64,000 bases of DNA, taken from contig JACONQ010000010.1 of the NCBI GenBank assembly GCA_014281115.1, forward strand, positions 2,418,001 through 2,482,000, written 5' to 3'. Within the stretch, counting starts at the first letter, position 1. Each line of letters begins with the position of its first letter. Position numbers and translations under genes: made by a program. Positions 55,741-64,000 of this stretch are shown one piece after another. This DNA comes from Laburnicola sp. R22_1 (lineage: Eukaryota > Ascomycota > Dothideomycetes > Pleosporales > Didymosphaeriaceae). The notes under the pieces are model-generated. The model made no database searches, was not told the DNA's origin, and saw nothing but the letters and a program-made list of their open reading frames with translations.

Positions 55741-55889
55741 CATAGGCACGTCGGGAGTAACCCCTGCTAGAGCTAACTGTATTTTTCGAGACTGTGATTG
55801 GCAGATTAGCGCCTCTAGCCAATCAAAGCCTATTGGTCTATACTAATAAAGGCTAGAATATCTACAGGGGTTACTCCCGCGTGCCTATG
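55741..55889. mobile_element. MITE, 149 bp, TA target duplication
   Basis: Terminal repeats CATAGGCACGTCGGGAGTAA on the left and, reverse complemented, CATAGGCACGCGGGAGTAAC on the right, about 26 bp, flanked by TA (55739-55740 and 55890-55891). This is the signature of a non-autonomous Tc1/mariner-type element. Confidence 0.75.
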
Positions 55890-56051
55890 TATGTACCTGC
55901 GCGACCCACCAGCCATTCGTGCGGAGACGCTACCTATACCAAAGTCCAACAATCCCAGGCAACATGCACACTGCGCACTTGCTGGTATCATAAAGATCGG
56001 CGACCAAATCCAGATCGGCGACCAAACCCAACGCGCAAGATGTTTTGTAAC

Positions 56052-58781
56052 GTGTACTCGGCCCGTTGCGGCAGATACTTAGTTTTTCTTCGAAAACTGC
56101 TGAAAATCGGGGCAAGACTACATAGCACGCATTAATCTACTGCGCAGCACGTATCCCTAACTATATATAGCTAGAGCTTAAAGAATAGCTTACTTATTTA
56201 AATTTATATAACATATTCTATCAGTAGCCTGGACAGATTAGTCCGCTGGACAGTTTTTGCCAAGACCACAACACTTTACTATAAATTATAATATCTTATC
56301 AATATAACGTATTATTATCTAATTAAGAAGGTAGAATTAAGCTTACCCTTTACGCCTATTAGAATAAGCAAATTTTAAGCCTATAATATGCTGCTATAGT
56401 ATATAATATCCTAAAGTCTATACTAAGTAATTAAATTAATAGAATTACTACCTAAGTAGATATATAATTAGGCATAGCAAAGCTTACTATAACTAAAGAG
56501 CAGACGCTTATATAGTATATTCTTAATCTAAATTTATAAGAATTTGCACCCTAGCTAGGTAAGGTAAAAAATATAGCTAATAAACTACTAGCTACGTAGT
56601 ATAAAAACCATATAGGATAATACTAGACTTAGCGCTTTATAAAGCGCGTATCTAAGCTTAAAATAGCTTTTAATTAAGTAAAGGACTAATAGAGAATATA
56701 ATAGAAAGATCTAGAGATTATAAATATATAGTTTTAGCTAGTAAAGAATATAAAAGCTAAGTATAAAGTGTAGAATAAAGATATCTATAACTTTAATAAA
56801 ATAGGCTTCTAAATAGAAGTTATTAGCTTAATAAAGGTTATAACTAGTTTAAAAAGATATTCTTAACCTATACTTATTTAGCTAGGCAACTATAAGTAGG
56901 TTATAGTAATTTAGAGTATTTGCGCTACTAGGTATATTACTCTACCCTTTATTATTTATAAAGGGCAAGTCTATATCTTAGTATAGTATAAGAAGATTAG
57001 TATCTCCTATAATTAGAAGCTCTTAGTCTCTAAGACTAGCTAGACTAATAATAAGCTTAGAGTTGCGTAGTTAAAGCACTTTAACGCGTATATAAGGCTG
57101 CGTATAGTAGGGTTATAAAGATTACTTATTCTAAATAGCTATAAGAGCTACTACTTCTAGAATTTTAAGAATTATTATCTAAAATAGAAGATCTTAATAC
57201 TTTATATACTAGCGCACTTATTTTATATCCTTTAGCTACTTAATATAGTCTATTTTGCACTACTAAAGCTAAAGTACTTCTAGTATATATAGGACTTAGT
57301 GCGCTAACGCGTCTTTTATATTAATAAAGAGGGCTTTCTACTAGCCTTTTATAATATGTTTTTTAATATATTTATATTAAAAAACTATAAGAAAGCCTTT
57401 AAGGCCTCTAGGCTTATTTTTTTAGATATATTAGTAATAGTAGATTGCCTTAATATACGTATTTACACTCTACCTTAGGGTACCCTACTAGATATACTAT
57501 AGTAAGCTAGAACTCTAAGTAATACTCTTAAGTTTACATTCTAGTTAAAGCTTATATGTAACTCTTTTATTTAGCCTTTACCTAATACTAAATTAAACTA
57601 CTTATAGCTTATAAAAGATACTAAACTTATACTCTACTATAGTATACTTTAAGAGACCTATATTAAGAAACTTAAGAAGTAAATTAAGGTTCTAATAAAG
57701 TAAAAACGCGTAAAAGAAAGTGTATTTAGAAAGATAAGACACTAGACTTTACTTAGAAAGTAGATTTAGGAGTAGAAAGCCCTTTTATTAGAGTAAAGTT
57801 ATTAAAAAGGACGTAAGATAGTAGTAAGAGAGAGGTAGGTCCCTTAATATAACACTGCTATAGGAGGTGTAAAGAGCCTAGGCATAATATAAGAACCTAT
57901 TAAATAAATAAAGAGATAGAGGAGAAGTTAAATATTATCCTTAGTAGCTTATTTTTAGATAGTGTTAATAGTAAATTAGAGTGATTTTATTATAGGTTAC
58001 TATAAGGCTAAAAATAATAGGTTAACTTTATCTTATAATAGTACACACTTAGTAACTAAAAATTAGATAAAGTACTACTTAAGATATAGTATACTTTACT
58101 ATAAATTATAATAAGTATACTATATATTACCTATATATAGTATAGTAGATAATATATTATATATTATAGGAAGTCTTATTATAAGTTTATACTACTAAGA
58201 AAGACTCCTTAGCTTTATATAGCTATTACAGCTACGCAAAGAGGCTATATAATATAAAAAGTAGATTAAATAGTAACTTAGTATATTATAAGTTATAGTA
58301 GGTTATTATAAGTTACTATAAAGTAATATTAGTAGTGTTCTATAATAAGTTATAAGGGACATTAAAGTTACTAAGAAAAACTATCTAGCGGACTAATCTA
58401 TCCGGGCTACTAATAGAATATGTTATATAATATATATTTAAAACTTATTTCTAATTATTTACTAAGTGCGTATATTACTTTTTAGTATTATTACTATTTA
58501 GTATTAATACTATATAGTTCTTAATATAATCTACGCATATATTATAATACTACTTATTATTAGTAGTAGTAGTAGTAATACTATATAATTATATAGTAAG
58601 TATTTAGTAAATATAATAGCTAAATATTAATAATATTATTTTATATACTAGTATAAATTCTACCTAGTAAGGTATTTTTAAGATCTAACTATATATAGTT
58701 AGGAATGCGTGCTGCGCAGCAGATGGATGCGTGCCATGCAGTCTCGCCCGAAAATCGAAGACCGCAAGGGGCCGAGTACGC
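56052..58781. repeat. Outer long inverted repeat around the RIP-ruined transposon
   Basis: 56052-56170 and 58689-58781 are inverted copies with indels: GTGTACTCGGCCC at the outside and CTGCGCAGCACGTAT...CTAACTATATATAG at the inside, where matching is best. Most mismatches are transitions. It could be an older foldback element into which the pogo-like element jumped. Confidence 0.6.
56211..58423 (+). mobile_element. RIP-ruined pogo-like transposon
   Basis: Inverted repeats of 48 bp (56211-56258 and 58376-58423) match at 43 of 48 bases, all differences being transitions, and begin ACATATTCTATCAGTAGCC. TA lies on both sides (56209-56210, 58424-58425). The 2.2-kb interior is extremely AT-rich. 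Conceptual translation still shows the pogo transposase outline: DIYNFNKIGF, LKHFNAY, RLLILNSYKSYYF and INKEGFLLAFY, with stops throughout. Confidence 0.9.
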
Positions 58782-60970
58782 CAGGGACAGAAAGACAGAC
58801 GATCACTGTTTTGTGAATGACCCACTCTTTCGAACCCACTTCTCCTCGATCCGAAACCGAGCCGCGTGCTCTATCTGCCACGATCAAACGAACCCCGCTT
58901 CATTTTTCTCCGTCGCAGCCTTACAACTTACAAGCGCACTCCCTGCCTCCCACGTTCCTGGCGCAAGTCACCTCGTATTCCTCACTCCGCCCAAGTGCAA
59001 TGGCGCCTGTCATCGAGAGGCTTCTCCTGAGAACGGCAAGCCTCAACGTTCTGAAAAGCCACGCGCGCTTGCTGGGTGCGGTACCCAAAACGACCACATA
59101 CATATTCGGTAGATACTGTCAAATCCGTCACTGTGTAAAGTGTCACTGTAAACCATGTCAAAGCATAAAGTCTTGGCCAACCCCGACCATACAAATTGAC
59201 CTGCCCCGCGCGATCAGAACTTTGTTTTACTAGCATTGTAGTGCTGATCACAAGCCTCACTCCCAGCATATATAACCACCAGGAAAAAGCTGGTATCCAA
59301 AGCATCTGATGATAGCCAAGGGTAGAACTGCCGTGGACACCTCTATGCGAATCCGACGAAAGGGAACGGCCGAAAAAACCGACAAGATTCCGCGGAGTAC
59401 AAGGAGCAGATTGGATGCCGGGCGGCAATCCTTCCGAAGCAAATCCTTCGGCGCCTAAAATATATCATAACGTTCATCGTATGTAGAGCTGCAGAACTTG
59501 GCGACTACGCCTCGCCGACCACGCTGGCCTTCCCGAACCAGTAACAGAGTGCCGTTCAGCTCGTGTATGCCGATAAGTCAGTCGCTTGCTACTTAGCCTA
59601 CCGTACGGACTCGAGAACTTCAATCCTACTGCGCGTAAAAAGGTATTTCGTGCGATCAGTGAGAGAACTTGCGGAAGGCCTGCTCCCGCATCTACTCAAA
59701 TTCTGCCTGTATCCACTAGCAAAATGTATAGTAATTAGCGTAGCCAGGTAGCAGTCCGTACAAACCAAGCGATCCAATCCTAGCCATCATCCAGCAGTCC
59801 CCTAAAAAGACACGACTGCACACCTTTCCCACCGGAGCATCGCAAGCCCCCGCCTAGTACACCTCCCCTACCCACGGAAAACTACACTACAACTTTATCA
59901 TTATAGTTAGACACCTTGCTTACACACCTACCTATCTACTTCCTAGTCCACCTCCTCGCCCCCCTCGCCCAAAGCCTAGCCCATCCTATCTTTATACACA
60001 CCCCAACCTCCCTCCCCTGACCCAGTCTCTGCCCATGTCTATACCATCACAACGCGCTAGCCTCGACCTACCCGAACCCCGTACACTATACACGACCCCT
60101 CCTCTCCGCTCTCCTCTCACTCCTCCCTCTCTCCCCCCAGCAACCCCCCATCCTTCCCCCTTCCACCCCTCCCACCCACAGCAACTACCATACATCCTAT
60201 TTCACAAATTATATACCCACACACACCACTACATCCCATCACGAATGCCCCATTTCCCCATCTCATCTCATCCCACCTCCGCTTTATCTCCTTCATCGGC
60301 GCTACTCGTTCGTTCGTTCGTCCGTGAATACATCCGCAACGTACCACACGAACAGAAAGCTGGCACCTAGATTGAGATCGCCGTAGCGTGAGAAGAATAC
60401 ACCTTTAGGTATGCAGTATGCAGTGCTGTGCTGTGTACTCCTTCACCGCGTGTCACTGTGGCGCGGCCAAAAAAACAGAAAAAAATAAAAATAAAAAGGG
60501 AAAAAGAATGGACAAAAAAAAGAATAGGAAATATTACCCTACCCCCCACCGTACTACTTCCTACGCGAGCGAGTGAGGAGGGCGCGTATAAAAAATTCCA
60601 ATTCCCCGCTCGCTCGCTCGCGAGCAATATCTAGACTAGCGCTGGCCTAGAAGTTGGAGCTGGAGCTGGGGGACGCAATAGATGACCCTCAAACGAAAAG
60701 CACATGCGTATCCATATCTATATCCATGTCCATATCCATATTCCTACTACATACACTACACCCTACACCTAACCGACCGCACTGCACCGCACCACACCGC
60801 AATGCAATGAAATACAATGCAACAACAATGCAAATAAACTACACAAGCCCAGAGTCCAGACAGTAACGCCATCCATCCATCCACCCACCCATCCACCCAT
60901 CCATCCATCCATCACCCCAGCTCTTAAAAGTTAGAAGAGACATGCGTGCCTATCTTTTCCATCTTTGGCA

Positions 60971-61004
<34 letters not shown>

Positions 61005-61123
61005 AGTGAGATAGCTCAACCCAATCCTCCAACCCCCCAACCAATCCCAAGAAAACAAAACACCAGAATATACACCCACCCCTCCCCTCCCTCCCACATC
61101 CCTTTTCCCCTCCCCCACCAACC
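58782..61123. other. Long non-coding region with simple repeats
   Basis: An isolated ATG frame at 59000-59109 (MAPVIERLLLRTASLNVLKS...) followed by a GT splice-like site and preceded by a C/T-rich leader looks like a first exon, but no continuation was found; possibly the stub of a lost gene. Bases 60000-60330 are C-rich and 60480-60530 A-rich. Simple repeats: (ATCC)n at about 60868-60912 and (AAGC)n at about 60974-61003. The last part should include the 3' untranslated region of the ATPase gene. Confidence 0.4.
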
Positions 61124-64000
61124 CTACACATACCCCGTCCCCCCCAGCCCAAACCTCGCCTTCCTCGACCCCGCCGTCGCATACACCTCCCGCTGCGTCG
61201 GCCCCAACCCGCCCTCCTCCCCCTCCTCCTGCGACGCCCGCAAAATCCTCTGCATCTCCTCAATATCCACAATAACAGTATTAAACGCATCCCCGACCTG
61301 ATGCAACACCTTATTGCGATTCCACTCGGCGCGATGATGCCATATAGTCTCCATAAGCACCGCATTAATCTGCTCCAACTGCTCCAACGAACACCCGGAC
61401 GACTTGGTAACCAGCAAATCATGCAGACTCGCGAGATGCTCCTCGTCCAGCAGAAGCGCAGGATGGCGCTCTTCATCGCTATCGTTTAAAATATTGACGC
61501 CCGGCGGCTGCCGCGGTGGCGCCGGCGCAGGCATGTCCTTGTTGTTGTTGTTGTGGTGGTGGTGAGACTGCTGCTGCGAGCTCTGCGATGCTTGCGACGG
61601 CAGCTGGCTGCTGCTGTTGTGGTAGTCTGGGAATTCTGGCAAGGACGACACGTTAGCGTTGAAGCAGGGATGATGGGGCCGCAGACGGAACGTATACGAA
61701 CTTGACAAACCTTGAGTGTCCGGGATCTGCGAGCTGCCCGGCGGAGGGATCAACTCGGAGAAATCCATGCCGAGGGGGCCGTTCGTGCTCTGCGTGTTGA
61801 AGCGGGCGCCCGAGGATCGATCCGATGTCTTCTTCCCGGACGTGGTCGTCGATGCACTGTTGTGATAGTCGTGTGGATTCGAGTTGGGCGGCATGAAGGT
61901 GCGGCCGGCTATCTGGGATTTCTGGGTCTGGGTCGCGGCCCGGCTAGGCGTTTGCAGCCCGTGGTACGTATGAGCATCGAGATCCTGGCTATCTGTCATA
62001 TGGGTATCCTCGTCTGGCCGCGAAGGCACGGTAGACCCGTTGTGAAGAGAAGTTTTGTTTGATTCATCGACGCTTGTGCCGTTCGTGAGAGGTCCAGTAG
62101 GTGGAACCGGTCGCAAGGGTGTGACGGGAGGCATTGCTGTGGATGCAGGCACCGGCTCCCCAAGCACAATGGGACCGGATGTCTCGGTGGTGCCAGACTG
62201 TTGTGGTGGTACGGCCGGTATGGCGGCTGCCTCGTTTCCAGCGGCCAGCTGCTTTTCGCGCTTCTCTAGCGCTGCCTTCTCTCGCTCGATCTCTCGCTGG
62301 TAGACAGCATCACACTCAGCCACTATGCCCGGCGCAATAGTCTCGATATTGTGGATGTCAACCTCCACGTTCGCCAACATTTCGTTGGCCTTCAGAAGCC
62401 TCTCTTGGTCTCCGAACAACTTGGCATCCTTTGCCAAGGTCTTAATGTCGAAAAGAAAGTCCTTTGGACGTTTGTAGTAACCATTGGAGAGTCGCTTCTC
62501 GATGTTGATGAGATCAAGATTGTAGTATTTGTTTCCGCTTGTAACGTGCAGCAGAACATCAACCCCTTTAGCGTCCTTGGCCCGCGCCCAAGGGCGGCTA
62601 TCCACGTGCTCCTGTTGCTGTTCAGGCGGAACGTCGGTGGATATGTGACCCGGATCATTCTCTTCGAGGAGGTAAGCATACCACTGCTCCTCCAGAACGG
62701 GCTTGAAGAACTTTCGATAGGTCTTCTTCAGCTGGTCCATGATAGGTTGAATGGTAATCTTGAGTCTATTGAGCGTCATTCGATCCTGTTTCCTCTGCAG
62801 CTTCTCTCGAGCTGCGAGTTCGCGAGGATCGACAACTGGAGCAACGATGGGCGCAGGTTCTAATACTGGAAGAACGCGTTTCTTTCGGTTATCTGGATCC
62901 GGGAAGTCTGCCGGCGACATGCGAATGTAATGACTGATGTCATTGAAAAACTCCCGTCGTGCTTCTTGGTCTGGCCTATGAAGTACGTACTGGTTGTTCT
63001 TCGAGAAGGAAAAGAGGTCCATCATCATCTGTGGATCGGGACGGTCATCCTCGTTCTGTTGCTCCATTATGCCAAGAAGCAGGATGGGTTCGTTGGCGCT
63101 GATGCTACGTAGTAAAAGCTTGAAGGTCTTGATCGCAGGACCTGGGAGCGTTTGATACCACACGTCGACAGCCGGGATGTAGATGACACTAGGCTTGTGC
63201 CGCCGTACTTCGGTGAAGAGCTGCGTGACAGCGGCCTCTGGGGTCCGCGTCGGATCTTCGAGGATGGTCGGTAGATCGAAGGATTGCACATGAAGGCCCT
63301 CGATCTTACTCAGCAACGCCGCACCAAGGTATTGCTGGCCCATCCCCTGCAAGCCCTTGATAAGTAGGCGCGGACGGAAGATCCTGCTGCTCTCGAAATT
63401 CCTCATGGTCGTTTCGCGCTCAAAGCCCTTCTCGTCGTCTCTGTCATCGTACTGTGCCTCCTCCAGTGCAGTAAGCCTCTTCCTTCGTGGAATGAGCTTG
63501 TCGATCATCTGAATGACTTCAACGAGTGGTTTGCGCAACAACGGCTCGATACCCTTTGCGAGCGGCGCCGCACTTGATGTGACTGTGCGTTGAGAAGATG
63601 GCACGATTTTGTTGATTGAAATCATGAAATCCTTAGCGAGAACCTTGATCTGTTTCGGATCAATGAGAAGTTTCCGTTCGGAGGAGTAGATCTGGGGAAA
63701 AGTTCCCTGAACCGCGTTCAAAGAAGCTTCGGTACACAGCGCACGGAGATCGGCACCGCCATAGCCCTTCGTCAAGTCGGCAAGCTGGTCCATCATGGCA
63801 GGCTTCAAGGGCGGATCCCAGTTCTTCGTGTGGATATTGAGGATGGATTTTCGTCCCGCCGCGTCGGGCAGGGGAAAGTAAAATTCACGATCGAATCGTC
63901 CCGGTCGCCGCAAGGCAGGGTCGACCGAGTCGGGCCTGTTGGTTGCGCCAATAACAATGACTTGACCACGTCCATCCATACCATCCATGAGGGCCAGAAG
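61124..64000 (-). CDS. YTA7: Yta7/Abo1/ATAD2-type AAA ATPase with bromodomain (C-terminal part)
   Basis: Nuclear chromatin AAA+ ATPase of the Yta7/Abo1/ATAD2 family, which handles histone H3-H4 and nucleosome density. The 5' part, including Walker A, lies beyond the right edge. Visible: end of AAA module 1 (VIVIGATNRPDSVDPALRRP with the arginine finger, then GRFDREF), the lid (LADLTKGYGGADLRALCTEA) and the degenerate AAA module 2 (PRLLIKGLQGMGQQYLGAALL, without a good Walker lysine motif, as usual in this family). Next a bromodomain-like region (VTSGNKYYNLDLINIEKRLSNG) and a long disordered Ser/Gln/His-rich tail. A 75-bp GT-AG segment (61636-61710) with a CTAAC branch motif is probably an intron; it is a multiple of three without stops, so both spliced and unspliced forms are open. 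Confidence 0.93.
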   Translation of the reverse strand, partial: LLALMDGMDGRGQVIVIGATNRPDSVDPALRRPGRFDREFYFPLPDAAGRKSILNIHTKNWDPPLKPAMMDQLADLTKGYGGADLRALCTEASLNAVQGTFPQIYSSERKLLIDPKQIKVLAKDFMISINKIVPSSQRTVTSSAAPLAKGIEPLLRKPLVEVIQMIDKLIPRRKRLTALEEAQYDDRDDEKGFERETTMRNFESSRIFRPRLLIKGLQGMGQQYLGAALLSKIEGLHVQSFDLPTILEDPTRTPEAAVTQLFTEVRRHKPSVIYIPAVDVWYQTLPGPAIKTFKLLLRSISANEPILLLGIMEQQNEDDRPDPQMMMDLFSFSKNNQYVLHRPDQEARREFFNDISHYIRMSPADFPDPDNRKKRVLPVLEPAPIVAPVVDPRELAAREKLQRKQDRMTLNRLKITIQPIMDQLKKTYRKFFKPVLEEQWYAYLLEENDPGHISTDVPPEQQQEHVDSRPWARAKDAKGVDVLLHVTSGNKYYNLDLINIEKRLSNGYYKRPKDFLFDIKTLAKDAKLFGDQERLLKANEMLANVEVDIHNIETIAPGIVAECDAVYQREIEREKAALEKREKQLAAGNEAAAIPAVPPQQSGTTETSGPIVLGEPVPASTAMPPVTPLRPVPPTGPLTNGTSVDESNKTSLHNGSTVPSRPDEDTHMTDSQDLDAHTYHGLQTPSRAATQTQKSQIAGRTFMPPNSNPHDYHNSASTTTSGKKTSDRSSGARFNTQSTNGPLGMDFSELIPPPGSSQIPDTQGLSSSYTFRLRPHHPCFNANVSSLPEFPDYHNSSSQLPSQASQSSQQQSHHHHNNNNKDMPAPAPPRQPPGVNILNDSDEERHPALLLDEEHLASLHDLLVTKSSGCSLEQLEQINAVLMETIWHHRAEWNRNKVLHQVGDAFNTVIVDIEEMQRILRASQEEGEEGGLGPTQREVYATAGSRKARFGLGGTGYV

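Noticed and set aside
58705..59233. Overlapping frames of 135-138 codons after the RIP relic
   Set aside because: No domain; the first begins inside the inverted repeat. Only a possible first-exon stub at 59000 is mentioned with low confidence.

Overview
This window looks like a chromosome segment from a filamentous ascomycete, most likely Dothideomycetes/Pleosporales. The evidence is short GT-AG introns (about 47-160 bp) in nearly every gene, fungal gene families (GH3 beta-glucosidase, 2EXR protein, fungal MFS carriers, Yta7-type AAA ATPase), and AT-rich blocks whose repeat copies differ almost only by C/T and G/A changes, as expected from repeat-induced point mutation (RIP). No tRNA, rRNA or CRISPR array is supported.

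Layout. 1-1317 is the 3' part of the threonine dehydratase gene. 1.5-3.0 kb is an AT-rich, RIP-like transposon graveyard. 3.6-6.4 kb is a four-exon GH3 beta-glucosidase; two of its introns share sequence. 6.6-10.8 kb is a class III aminotransferase pseudogene cut in two by a 3.1-kb hAT transposon with a perfect 8-bp target duplication. 12.2-14.2 kb is another AT-rich relic with a foldback element. 14.3-24.5 kb holds four genes on the minus strand (zinc-finger-like protein, DHA1-type MFS transporter, acidic-tailed protein, GPI-anchored Cys-rich protein) and a 745-bp internally deleted hAT derivative. 26.5-35.6 kb holds an HD-domain gene and a secreted DJ-1/ThiJ-type gene (each with one apparent frameshift), an unknown protein, a monocarboxylate-type MFS transporter and a 2EXR protein.

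36-59 kb is dominated by mobile DNA: an endonuclease/reverse-transcriptase gene with four spliceosomal-type introns, a Ty1/copia element with identical LTRs inside a small inverted-repeat element, two pogo-like elements inserted back to back at one shared TA, and a RIP-ruined pogo-like element nested in a longer inverted repeat. A 423-aa seven-helix receptor (52.7-54.1 kb) sits among them, next to three small inverted-repeat elements. 61.1-64.0 kb is the C-terminal part of a Yta7/Abo1/ATAD2-type chromatin ATPase that runs off the right edge.

The strongest candidate for something undescribed is the reverse-transcriptase gene at 37432-41159. It reads as an uninterrupted 1165-residue protein only after removal of four GT-AG introns, and all four junctions keep frame. 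That is unexpected for an element that copies itself through RNA. The second is the pair of homologous introns in the beta-glucosidase gene, which resemble introner-like elements.
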